Below are positions 1 through 6,620 of a stretch of 24,103 nucleotides of DNA, in pieces. Below the pieces are notes generated by a model. That model was given only the letters and a program-made list of their open reading frames with translations, made no database searches and had not been told where the DNA came from. Numbering within the stretch: position 1 is the first letter of the stretch; every line of letters begins with the position of its first letter. Made by a program: the position numbers and the translations under genes. The stretch is from CAZFYZ01 sp964523735 (lineage in GTDB: Bacteria > Armatimonadota > UBA5829): assembly GCA_964523735.1 (NCBI GenBank), contig CAZFYZ010000057.1, positions 1 to 24,103 on the forward strand, read 5' to 3'.

Positions 1-1
1 C

Positions 2-610
2 GCGTTCGGGGCCAGCCACTCGTTCATGCTCGCGGAGGAAATGGTCTACCGCACCGGCGGACTAATGCTCGTCAACCCCATCTACCCGCACGGCATGAAC
101 CTCTCGGTGCGACCGATCACTCTGACTTCTCAGCTCGAGCGCGTTCCCGGCCTCGGAGCGCAGCTTCTGACAAGCTCCCCCGCCAGGGAGGACGATGTGC
201 TGATCATCGCTTCGACCTCGGGCCGCAACGCGGTCGTGATCGACATGGCCCTCGCCGCACGAGAGAAAGGCATCAACCTGATCGGCATCACGTCTCTCGC
301 CTACACGCAGGGCGTCACCAGCCGCCACCCATCCGGCAAGAAGCTCGCCGACCTCTGCGACATCCTCATCGACAACGGCGCGCCCCATGGCGACGCGGCA
401 GTCGAGATACCGGGCTTCCCCCAGAAGGTCTCGCCGCTATCTTCCCTCGGCGGAATAGCGGTCGTCAACGCTCTCATAGCCGAAGTCGTTTCCAAGCTCG
501 TCCAGTCGGGAATCGAACCCCCGGTCTTCGTCAGCGCCAATCTGGACAATGGCGACGCCCACAACGCCCGCCTGCTGGACGAAAACAAGCACCGCATCCA
601 CTACATGTAA
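2..610 (+). CDS. SIS-domain protein, UPF0309 family (5' end missing)
   Basis: The reading frame is open from base 2, and the residues before the first Met (AFGASHSF) match the glycine-rich start of a sugar isomerase (SIS) domain, so the gene begins outside the window. About 202 residues are present against roughly 240 for UPF0309 proteins. Visible family features are the FGASHSFMLAEE segment, the phosphosugar-binding STSGRN loop, the ITSLAYTQ strand, the SRHPSGKKL segment, and a C-terminal EPPVFVSANLDNGDAHN stretch. SIS domains bind phosphorylated sugars or amino sugars, and the protein is expected to be cytoplasmic. The true substrate of UPF0309 is not established. Family assignment is strong; whether it is an isomerase or a sensor is open. 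It ends 87 bases before the next gene. Confidence 0.88.
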   Translation, partial: AFGASHSFMLAEEMVYRTGGLMLVNPIYPHGMNLSVRPITLTSQLERVPGLGAQLLTSSPAREDDVLIIASTSGRNAVVIDMALAAREKGINLIGITSLAYTQGVTSRHPSGKKLADLCDILIDNGAPHGDAAVEIPGFPQKVSPLSSLGGIAVVNALIAEVVSKLVQSGIEPPVFVSANLDNGDAHNARLLDENKHRIHYM

Positions 611-621
611 ACCTCCCCCCT

Positions 622-650
622 TTGCGGCGGATAGGCTGCAATGATACGAT
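622..650 (+). promoter_or_regulatory. Candidate promoter for the DUF6599-DUF362 pair
   Basis: TTGCGG at 622-627 is separated by 17 bases from TACGAT at 645-650. The -10 is preceded by TG at 642-643, giving an extended -10 (TGATACGAT). An in-frame ATG at 641 lies inside this element, which argues that it is not the translation start of the following gene. The -35 matches only 3 of 6 consensus positions. Confidence 0.4.
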
Positions 651-697
651 GGTTGCATCGAAACTACCCAGCGCGGCGAGCGTCTAAGGAAGAGATC

Positions 698-1558
698 ATG
701 ATCTACGCTTTGCTTGGACTAATGCTGGCTCAGTCGGCGGGATTTGAGCTGCCGGCGACCCCTTGTGCCGGGTGGAATGCCACGCCTCAGAAGATCATCA
801 AGCCTGCGGGGATCCTGGACTACATGGACGGCGCAGGGGAGCTGTACCTCGGCTATGGGTTCAACGCGCTCTATACGCGCGACTATCAGAAGCCCGGTGA
901 GCCGAAGATCACCTGCGAGCTCTGTCGGATGCCCTCGTCGGCTGACGCCTATGGCCTGTTCTCGCAGGACCGGACCGGCAAGCCGATGAAGATCGGGCAG
1001 GGAGCGGTCTATGGCTCGGGCCTGCTGCTCGCATGGCAGGGCAAGTGCTTTGTGCGCGTGATGGCGGACAGGGAGACCCCCGCCGCCAAGCAATGCGTCA
1101 CCGAGATCGCGAAGCAGGTCGTCAAGCTCTGCGGGCCCAACGGAAAGCCTCCCGCGGCTCTGGCGTGGCTGCCGAAGAAGGGCCTTGACCCACTCTCGGT
1201 GCATTACTTCCACACGAACTCCTGCCTCAACTACTTCCACTACGTGTCCAGCCGCAACATCCTCGATCTGTCCCTGAAGACCAAGGCGGTCATGGGCAGG
1301 TATTCAAGCCCTGCGGGCAAGTCGCTGGTGCTGGTGATCGGTTACCCCACACCCGCCGCCGCCCGCAAGGCCTGGGGCGAGTTCCGCGAGAGCAAACTGA
1401 ATGGTCTCCACCCAACCGGGGAATACTCGCTGGTGAAGCTTGAGAACGGCAAATGGCTGGCTGGCAAGCAGTCCGGCAGCAGGTTGAGCATTGTGCTGGA
1501 GTCGCCGACCCGCGAGGAGTGCCTGCGAGCGATGAGGCTCACCACAGGCGGCAAGTGA
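698..1558 (+). CDS. DUF6599-like exported protein
   Basis: I choose ATG 698 because AAGGAAGAG lies just upstream and the protein then opens with a short hydrophobic segment (MIYALLGLMLAQSAG) resembling a signal peptide. The in-frame ATG at 641 falls inside a likely -10 element. The 286-residue product has the family-like motif YMDGAGELYLGYGF near residue 50, followed by a mixed alpha/beta region and a C-terminal segment rich in basic and glycine residues. This matches my recollection of DUF6599, whose function is unknown. The protein is probably secreted or anchored at the cell surface. It is followed after 50 bases by a Tat-exported DUF362 protein, probably in the same transcript. The family call is from memory of the motif. 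Confidence 0.72.
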   Translation: MIYALLGLMLAQSAGFELPATPCAGWNATPQKIIKPAGILDYMDGAGELYLGYGFNALYTRDYQKPGEPKITCELCRMPSSADAYGLFSQDRTGKPMKIGQGAVYGSGLLLAWQGKCFVRVMADRETPAAKQCVTEIAKQVVKLCGPNGKPPAALAWLPKKGLDPLSVHYFHTNSCLNYFHYVSSRNILDLSLKTKAVMGRYSSPAGKSLVLVIGYPTPAAARKAWGEFRESKLNGLHPTGEYSLVKLENGKWLAGKQSGSRLSIVLESPTREECLRAMRLTTGGK

Positions 1559-1565
1559 TACAGGT

Positions 1566-1580
1566 CGGACCTGTGGTCCG
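1566..1580. repeat. Short hairpin (GGACC/GGTCC type)
   Basis: CGGACC and GGTCCG form a perfect 6-bp stem around the loop TGT, between the stop codon of the DUF6599 gene and the SD site of the DUF362 gene. Similar GGAC...GTCC hairpins occur at 6575-6592 and 14756-14771. No T-run follows, so it is a poor terminator. An intercistronic mRNA hairpin or a degenerate REP-like repeat is more likely. Confidence 0.45.
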
Positions 1581-1608
1581 CCCTCTGACTTCAACTTGGA
1601 GGAGAAAC

Positions 1609-2502
1609 ATGGCTTCCGGAGATGTCACAAGAAGAGAGTTTCTTAAGGGGACGGCTTTGGGGGTGGCCGGGCTCGCGCTCGGCGGCTCGAAGATCGTCCA
1701 CGCTGCGGATGAGGCCGCGGAGACCAAGAAGCGGGCGAAGAGCACGGTGGCAATAGCACGCTCCGCGACTGCTCTCGACGACCAGATGCAGGTCAACAAG
1801 GATGAATGCGCAAAGCTCCTGCGGCAGGCTGTCTGGGCGGCAACCGGCACGAAAGATGGCGACGACGCCTGGAAGAAGATGTTCAAGCCCGATGATGTCG
1901 TCGGCATCGTCACCAGCAAGGCCGTGAACCCAACCCACATGGAACTGGCGGACATGATCAAGGCTAACCTGATGGCAGCCGGTTTGCCCGAGGCGAACAT
2001 CAGGATCACCCCCGGCCGCGACATCGACACGATCAAACAGTGCACGGCCCTGATCGCGCTGCCGGGCCTCAAGATGCATTGGCTGACTGGGATCGGCACC
2101 GTGCTGAAGCTGTATATCATGTATAGCGGCAAGCCGGCGGAGTATCACAACGAGGACAGTGCCAAGCTCGGCGAGATCTGGAACCTGGACTTCGTAAAGG
2201 GCAAAACGCGGCTGGTGATCGTGGACGCGCTTCGCCCCACCTGCGACAAAGGTCCACAGGTCGACCCGCGCTACGCATGGGCGTATAACGGGATCATCGC
2301 AACGACCGATCCGGTCGCTGCCGATGCTGTGGGGCTCAAGATTCTGCAGGCCAAGCGCGACGAGATCAAGGGCGAGCCTTGGCCGATCACCCCACCCGCG
2401 ACCTGCGTTGAGGCGGCAGACAAGCGCTATGACCTTGGCAACAGCAGCCTGAAGAACATCGACATCAAGAAGATCGGTTGGACGGAAGGCGTGCTGGTGT
2501 AG
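1609..2502 (+). CDS. Tat-exported DUF362 domain protein
   Basis: ATG 1609 has a strong SD (GGAGG, 6-base spacing). The N-terminus carries a twin-arginine signal, TRREFLKG, followed by a hydrophobic stretch and a likely cleavage site after VHA, so the 297-residue product should be exported folded, presumably outside the inner membrane. The body resembles DUF362 proteins: a central DVVGIVTSKAVNP strand region, an ALIALPGLKMHWLTGIGTVLKLY segment and the ATTDPVAADAVGLKIL motif typical of that family. DUF362 members often accompany iron-sulfur proteins, but no CxxCxxC cluster is visible here. Tat export hints at a cofactor or metal bound before export. It is the second gene of a likely operon with the DUF6599 gene and ends 5 bases from the convergent gene, with no terminator between. 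Confidence 0.8.
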   Translation: MASGDVTRREFLKGTALGVAGLALGGSKIVHAADEAAETKKRAKSTVAIARSATALDDQMQVNKDECAKLLRQAVWAATGTKDGDDAWKKMFKPDDVVGIVTSKAVNPTHMELADMIKANLMAAGLPEANIRITPGRDIDTIKQCTALIALPGLKMHWLTGIGTVLKLYIMYSGKPAEYHNEDSAKLGEIWNLDFVKGKTRLVIVDALRPTCDKGPQVDPRYAWAYNGIIATTDPVAADAVGLKILQAKRDEIKGEPWPITPPATCVEAADKRYDLGNSSLKNIDIKKIGWTEGVLV

Positions 2503-2507
2503 GGCAG

Positions 2508-3041
2508 TCACCTTACCCTGGGGATGAAGTGCCGGAAAGCCTGGCGCTGGTAGACGAGCAAGCCCTCGAGGTCCTCAGTCGCGGCAGTATAACTTTCCTC
2601 CGGCACGGCGAACTCGATCTCCTCGCCGTTGACTAGGAACGTTACGAAGAAGTTCTTGCCCTCGGCGATGTTGAGATCTTTAGCCTCGCTACGCGCGGCG
2701 GCGCGGGAGTAGGCCTCCCACGCCTCTTGCGGATTGCTGCCCAGCAGGCCCAGCTCAGCAACGGCCATCTCAGGAGTGCTTGTTGCCAGACCCACGTCCC
2801 ACTCTTTGAACCGCCTGCGGACGACCTTGGCCCTGACTCGCGTCACCGGCGAGAGCTGGTTACGGACAAGCCAGTAGATGACGTAGACGATCACACCTGT
2901 CATCGCCGCGATCAGCAGCCAGAAGCCGATGATCAGCGCGTACGTGAACAGCACTGGCCATTCCGACATCACGATTACAATGGCGAGCGCAGCGGCAATA
3001 GCGCCAAGCTGGTAAGTGCGGTCGAAACGCCTCAGTCTCAA
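2508..3041 (-). CDS. Small membrane protein with DUF2500-like C-terminal domain
   Basis: The 177-residue product has two hydrophobic segments (about residues 11-26 and 29-58) and then a soluble tail. The tail has the layout of DUF2500: SPVTRVRAKVVRRR near residues 64-77, then FFVTFLVNGEEIEFAVPEESY, and LLVYQRQAFRHF near the end. The insertion between these parts (SNPQEAWEAYSRAAARSEAK) is longer and helical. The start is TTG at 3041, overlapping the stop of the upstream 42-codon ORF as TTGA, with a GGGG-rich SD before it; this suggests translational coupling. No biochemical role is known for DUF2500. It is convergent with the DUF362 gene. Confidence 0.72.
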   Translation of the reverse strand: MRLRRFDRTYQLGAIAAALAIVIVMSEWPVLFTYALIIGFWLLIAAMTGVIVYVIYWLVRNQLSPVTRVRAKVVRRRFKEWDVGLATSTPEMAVAELGLLGSNPQEAWEAYSRAAARSEAKDLNIAEGKNFFVTFLVNGEEIEFAVPEESYTAATEDLEGLLVYQRQAFRHFIPRVR

Positions 3042-3166
3042 TCAATTTGCCCCTGTCTAGACTTGACAGCTGGTATGGGTTTGGCAGGAGCAAAGACCAG
3101 CCCGTTACCCTTGCGCACGATCGTGCCGAGGTAGGTGCCCTGGTCCTTGCCAAAGCGAGCGGTCAT
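3038..3166 (-). CDS. Possible 42-residue ORF coupled to the DUF2500-like gene
   Basis: ATG at 3166 (AAGGGGG about 7 bases upstream on the minus strand) opens a 42-codon ORF whose TGA overlaps the TTG start of the next gene by four bases. The peptide (MTARFGKDQGTYLGTIVRKG...) has a plausible glycine/valine-rich composition with no transmembrane segment. A second GGAGG at about 3220-3225 would instead serve a GTG at 3212 in another frame, whose product is arginine/histidine-rich and looks less protein-like. The overlap is the main argument that the ORF is translated. Function unknown. Confidence 0.4.
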   Translation of the reverse strand: MTARFGKDQGTYLGTIVRKGNGLVFAPAKPIPAVKSRQGQID

Positions 3167-3254
3167 GTCGTCGGCCCCCTTGGTAATCGCTCCTGTGGTT
3201 ATTCGGCGTCACGCGTCTGACCTCCTGCGACTTCCGCTGAAGACGGCCTGGCGC

Positions 3255-3260
3255 TATAAT
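3255..3260 (+). promoter_or_regulatory. Candidate -10 element (TATAAT)
   Basis: A perfect TATAAT lies 29 bases before the proposed start of the Fpg-like gene. The 17-base-distant -35 position (3232-3237) reads TTCCGC, a weak match. The ATG at 3259 overlaps this element and has no SD, so it is not a credible translation start. Confidence 0.42.
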
Positions 3261-3288
3261 GGCGGCATCTGATGGGAGGGATGCCGGT

Positions 3289-4119
3289 ATGATCGAAATG
3301 CCCGAGGCCGTCAAGCTGGCCGAACAAATGAATGATGCGCTCGAGGGCAAGCGCATCAAGCGGGGGATTCGCGGCAACTCGCCGCACAAGTTCGCGATCT
3401 ACAGCGGAACACCGGAAGATTACGAGGCCATACTCAGCGGCCGCACGGTAGGCGCCTCAAGACCCCACGGCGTTGAGATACTCACTGAGATAGAGCCTGA
3501 TTACCTGCTGGTCACGGGCTGTGGCGGCGAACGGATACTGCTGCACGAGTCAGACGCGAAACTGCCGAAGAAGCACCAGCTCCTGCTGGAATTCGACGAC
3601 GGCTGTTTTCTGTCAGTAAGCGTGCAGGGCTGGGGCGCGGCTTTGCTTGTGAAGCAATCGGAGGCCAATGATCACCCCATCATCGGCCCGCCTCGCGTGT
3701 CCCCGGTTGGCGAGGAGTTCACATTCGACTACTTCAGCGGCCTGTTCAGCGAACTGGAGCCGAGCGACGCCAGCAGCGTGAAGTACTTTGTCATCAGCAA
3801 GCCCGGAGTCTGGGGCGTCGGCAACGGCTATCTGCAGGACATCCTGTTCCGAGCGAAGATCCACCCCAGGCGCCGCGCGGTGGAGCTGACTGACCAAGAG
3901 AAGCAGGCTCTATATGACGCGATCCGCCTAACCCTGACGCAGGCAATCGAGTTGGGGGGCCGGGACACCGAGCGCGATATCTACAACGAGCCCGGCGGGT
4001 ATGTCCGAATCTTCGACAGCCGCGCCGTCGGCTGCCCATGCAGAGAGTGCGGCACGCCTATCGAGAAGATATCCTTCCTTGGCGGGGCATCCTACTTCTG
4101 CCCCAAGTGCCAAGTGTGA
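3289..4119 (+). CDS. Fpg/Nei-superfamily protein with altered N-terminus
   Basis: Start ATG 3289 is chosen for the GGGAGGG about 8 bases upstream; ATG 3259 sits in a TATAAT box. The 276-residue protein shows the Fpg/Nei layout: N-terminal MIEMPEAVKLAEQMN, a helix-two-turn-helix region (NGYLQDILFRAKIHPRRRA, then ELTDQEKQALYDAIRLTL) and a C-terminal zinc finger (CxxC ... CxxC, CRECGTPI to FCPKCQ). Active Fpg/Nei enzymes use an N-terminal Pro exposed after Met removal, followed by Glu; here the PE pair is preceded by MIEM. The finger arginine that precedes the last zinc knuckle in Fpg aligns with Gly (FLGGASYFC). I recall a subgroup with MIEIPEA-type N-termini annotated as endonuclease VIII that shares both changes. 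Ancestry is clear; glycosylase activity is doubtful. A start at ATG 3298 would restore MPE but lies 17 bases from the SD. Confidence 0.85.
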   Translation: MIEMPEAVKLAEQMNDALEGKRIKRGIRGNSPHKFAIYSGTPEDYEAILSGRTVGASRPHGVEILTEIEPDYLLVTGCGGERILLHESDAKLPKKHQLLLEFDDGCFLSVSVQGWGAALLVKQSEANDHPIIGPPRVSPVGEEFTFDYFSGLFSELEPSDASSVKYFVISKPGVWGVGNGYLQDILFRAKIHPRRRAVELTDQEKQALYDAIRLTLTQAIELGGRDTERDIYNEPGGYVRIFDSRAVGCPCRECGTPIEKISFLGGASYFCPKCQV

Positions 4120-4132
4120 GCCTATCCCCAAA

Positions 4133-4167
4133 CAAAGCCCCCCGGGAAACATCCCCAGAGGGCTTTG
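4133..4167. terminator. Hairpin between convergent genes
   Basis: CAAAGCCC (4133-4140) and GGGCTTTG (4160-4167) form a perfect 8-bp stem just after the Fpg-like gene and just before the end of the opposite-strand gene at 4201. No long T-run follows on either strand, so it may be a weak or factor-assisted terminator. Confidence 0.45.
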
Positions 4168-4200
4168 GGTGGATTGAGGATAACCGTGCGCTAATGGTCG

Positions 4201-4596
4201 TTAGCGGCGGTATCGCGGGTGGCCGCGATGGTACTTCTGACCTCTGTTGCTCCCATAGAAGGAGCCACGATCGTCATACCGCAGGTAGTATCCGCTGCCG
4301 CTGCCGTACGTCCGCCGTGGATAATAGGAATAGCCACGCCTGTCTCTGCGATCGCCCCAATAGGCGTCTCTCCTGCTTGACTCGTTGTGCTGTTGCCAGG
4401 CAAGCGCGGACCCCACACCCAGAGCTATCGCCGCCTCGTCATTGCCGCGCATAGCGGAGTAGATCGCCCCCGCTGTTAGTGCAAGGGCTGTGTTCCTCCT
4501 GCCCTTCGTGCTTGCGGATGCTGCGGATACCAGCATCGCCATGAGCAGGATAGCTAAGGTCGCTATTGATATGATCGAGAATGATTTGCCTCTCAT
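4201..4596 (-). CDS. Small secreted glycine/arginine/tyrosine-rich protein
   Basis: ATG 4596 is preceded by GGGAGG at good spacing and opens a typical signal peptide (MRGKSFSIISIATLAILLMAMLVSAASA), giving 131 residues; longer upstream starts would bury it. The mature part has an alanine/glycine-zipper-like stretch (RRNTALALTAGAIYSAMRG followed by EAAIALGVGSALAWQQHN) and then a low-complexity tail rich in Arg, Tyr, Gly and Ser. Such glycine-zipper segments associate with or span membranes in envelope proteins. No enzymatic motif is visible. It is divergent from the DUF4198 gene. Confidence 0.7.
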   Translation of the reverse strand: MRGKSFSIISIATLAILLMAMLVSAASASTKGRRNTALALTAGAIYSAMRGNDEAAIALGVGSALAWQQHNESSRRDAYWGDRRDRRGYSYYPRRTYGSGSGYYLRYDDRGSFYGSNRGQKYHRGHPRYRR

Positions 4597-4883
4597 TTTG
4601 GTGCCTCCCGTTATGGGCAGATAAGGTTCTCTGCGGGCCGGCCCTGCCGAGTTCCATGTTTGTAGACGTAGTCCCAACAAGTGGGTTACATAACTTGTCA
4701 TCCTAGTTCAAGATAATCATCAGAAATGTGCTGCAAACAGGGCCGCCTCGCCCGGCAACCATCTTTTCAACCGTAGAGTTTAGGCTCTTCGTTAGGCTGG
4801 GTAGCCTCAACAATAGCAGAACGGCGAAGCAGGCAGGCGCCGCCTGAATCACGAGATGCTAGACCATAAGAGGAGTGAAGGAA

Positions 4884-5780
4884 TTGAGCAATAGAAGCAA
4901 TCGGTGCAGATTGGCACCGAGCAGTATCCCATCCAGTGCCTATTGTGTGCTTGGACTTATTGGCCTCGCGGCCTTGTTGGTGTTGGCTGTTCCGGCCAGC
5001 GCGCATGATGGCTGGATCCAGACCAACACCGCCAAAGTGCTTGTTGGAGACATGTGCTATATCGACATGCTCTTCGGCAACCACGGCAACACCCACAGAG
5101 ACTACAAGGTATGGGGCTCTAAGTGGGATATGACCAAATCCACGTTCATGCTGCATACGCCCAAGGGTGAAGAGGTCGATATCAGAGAGAGAACGATCGA
5201 CGTTGGGATGAACGAGCAGAAGACAGTAGGAGGAGTGCCCTATCGAGACGTCAATGGCTACCTCGTAGCTTCATTCGAGGCTGAGCAGGCAGGGATCTAC
5301 ATCGCCGATGTGAGACAGGACACCGTGGTCAGCTACGCACCCGAGAGATCCATCAAGTGCGCGAAGGCGGTCGTGAGAGCGGTGCCATCAGCGATGGGCA
5401 ACTACGGAAAGTCCATCACAGGATACGACAAGGTCGTCTCGCAGGTGTTGGAGGTGGTCCCGCTTAACGATCCCACTAACCTGGCGGTTGGAGACACGCT
5501 GACGGTGCAGGTCCTCTTCAAGGGGATGCCGTTGATGGACGCGCACGTCTCGGTCATCCCGAGGGGCAAGGAGCTTCCCGAGTTAGGTGTAGAGAATCCG
5601 TACGACCTGATGACCGACACGGAGGGCAAGATCAGCTACACGTTCGACGAGGCCAACTACCATCTGATCGTGACACACGTGCATACTGAGGAAGCCGGAG
5701 TCTTTGACAACAAGTCCTACGAGTTCACCAAGTACACCGGTGACCTCTCAGTCATCGTCCGGCCGAAGCCAAAGAAGTAA
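4884..5780 (+). CDS. Secreted DUF4198 domain protein
   Basis: TTG 4884 is preferred because GAGGAG lies about 9 bases upstream; GTG 4875 in the same frame has no properly spaced SD and would add three residues. The 298-residue product has a basic N-terminus, a hydrophobic signal segment (VLGLIGLAALLVLAVPASA) and then HDGWIQ, the usual mature start of DUF4198 proteins, where an N-terminal His may bind metal. Two beta-rich domains follow, including a C-terminal Ig-like part (GDTLTVQVLFKGMPLMDAHVSV ... TDTEGKISYTF). DUF4198 relatives include periplasmic nickel/cobalt-binding proteins that accompany transporters, but no transporter gene lies nearby, so the ligand is unknown. A strong terminator follows at 5832. 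Confidence 0.8.
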   Translation: MSNRSNRCRLAPSSIPSSAYCVLGLIGLAALLVLAVPASAHDGWIQTNTAKVLVGDMCYIDMLFGNHGNTHRDYKVWGSKWDMTKSTFMLHTPKGEEVDIRERTIDVGMNEQKTVGGVPYRDVNGYLVASFEAEQAGIYIADVRQDTVVSYAPERSIKCAKAVVRAVPSAMGNYGKSITGYDKVVSQVLEVVPLNDPTNLAVGDTLTVQVLFKGMPLMDAHVSVIPRGKELPELGVENPYDLMTDTEGKISYTFDEANYHLIVTHVHTEEAGVFDNKSYEFTKYTGDLSVIVRPKPKK

Positions 5781-5831
5781 TCCTCCGGTTAAGAGCACCC
5801 TGTAGATCGCGGCTTGAGATAGCTGCTCAAC

Positions 5832-5863
5832 GGGGGTTGCGGCAACATGGTGCCGCAACCCCC
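5832..5863. terminator. Strong bidirectional hairpin terminator
   Basis: A perfect 13-bp stem (GGGGGTTGCGGCA / TGCCGCAACCCCC) with the 6-base loop ACATGG lies between the convergent DUF4198 and nitroreductase genes. On the plus strand it is followed by ATGGTTTGTTC, a partial T-run. Its position suits termination from both sides. Confidence 0.75.
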
Positions 5864-5889
5864 ATGGTTTGTTCGGCACAGACTGATTT

Positions 5890-6453
5890 CTACTTCCAGG
5901 AGAATATCTCCGGGGGGTTCTTTTGCGCCCTGGTGAAGCTGCAGGCAGGATGGCCGATGCCGATCGGCGCAACGACCGTGTAGTCGGCGGGAATGCCCAA
6001 ATCCTCTTTGGCGTGACTATCAGAGAGGTAGATCTGAGCGAACCCATTCCAGCAGCTCCCCAGACCCAAACCGCGAGCCGCCAGCATCAGGTTCTGCGCT
6101 GCCATGGCACAGTCGGTCTCAGGCGTGACGCTGACCTTAGCCTTGGAGCAGATGATCACGACCGCAGTCGCACCGTGGAATATGTTGAAGCTCGGGTTGG
6201 CAAACATGTCCTTGTATCGCTCTAGCGCTGGCATCCGATCCAGGTTAGCGAGCATATACGCCTTAGTGCTCATGGACAGATCCCTTATGATTGCCTGGTC
6301 CTGTATCACCGCGAATGCCCACGGCTGGGAGTTCATAGCCGTCGGCGCGTAGGTTGCGGCGCTGATAATCTCCTCGATCAGCGACCGGTCGATAGGCGTA
6401 TTCGTGTAAGCCCGAATGGATCGCCGGGTGTAGATGGCTTCGGTCAGGTCCAT
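5890..6453 (-). CDS. Nitroreductase-family FMN oxidoreductase
   Basis: ATG 6453 has an SD (ACAGGAG, 6-7 base spacing) and begins MDLTEAIYTRRSIRAY, the standard start of the family; upstream in-frame codons would add an unrelated extension. The 187-residue product shows the FMN-contacting RRSIR segment, APTAMNSQPWAF, the ATAVVIICS strand, AAQNLMLAARGLGLGSCW and the C-terminal VVAPIGIGHP segment. Such proteins are cytoplasmic homodimers using NAD(P)H to reduce nitro compounds, quinones or enones. The physiological substrate cannot be told from sequence. It has its own promoter and a terminator at 5832-5863, so it is probably monocistronic. Confidence 0.9.
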   Translation of the reverse strand: MDLTEAIYTRRSIRAYTNTPIDRSLIEEIISAATYAPTAMNSQPWAFAVIQDQAIIRDLSMSTKAYMLANLDRMPALERYKDMFANPSFNIFHGATAVVIICSKAKVSVTPETDCAMAAQNLMLAARGLGLGSCWNGFAQIYLSDSHAKEDLGIPADYTVVAPIGIGHPACSFTRAQKNPPEIFSWK

Positions 6454-6489
6454 TGCTGTCTCCTGTTTGCTTGATTGGGAAACCGTGCT

Positions 6490-6519
6490 ATTGTAACGCG
6501 GAAGCAGGCGGCAGAACAA
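6490..6519 (-). promoter_or_regulatory. Candidate promoter of the nitroreductase gene
   Basis: On the minus strand TTGTTC (6519-6514) is followed after 18 bases by TACAAT (6495-6490), giving a predicted start about 30 bases ahead of ATG 6453. The -10 is good and the -35 is weak. Confidence 0.4.
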
Positions 6520-6559
6520 GCTGAGCCCGAAATGGTCATCGCATGCAGCCCAGATAGTG

Positions 6560-6592
6560 TACAATGGATGAGGTCGTGGACTCGTGTCCACG
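6560..6592 (+). promoter_or_regulatory. Candidate -10 box and leader hairpin of the GH2 gene
   Basis: TACAAT at 6560-6565 is a plausible -10 without a clear -35. It is followed by a perfect 7-bp hairpin, CGTGGAC TCGT GTCCACG (6575-6592), which would lie near the 5' end of the transcript. The same GGAC...GTCC theme recurs at 14756-14771. The ATG at 6564 overlaps the -10, which supports the later start at 6621. Confidence 0.35.
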
Positions 6593-6620
6593 CGCCGCTT
6601 CTGTGAAAGGTGGACTCAGC

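Noticed and set aside
3063..3068. TTGACA on the plus strand as a -35 element
   Set aside because: No -10-like hexamer lies 16-19 bases downstream (AGGAGC region), and it falls in a candidate small ORF.
3105..3389. 94-codon minus-strand ORF (or its GTG start at 3212 with GGAGG)
   Set aside because: Mostly antisense to the Fpg-like gene; the short GTG version has a good SD but an implausible Arg/His/Gly-rich sequence. The ATG frame at 3166 fits better because of the TTGA overlap.
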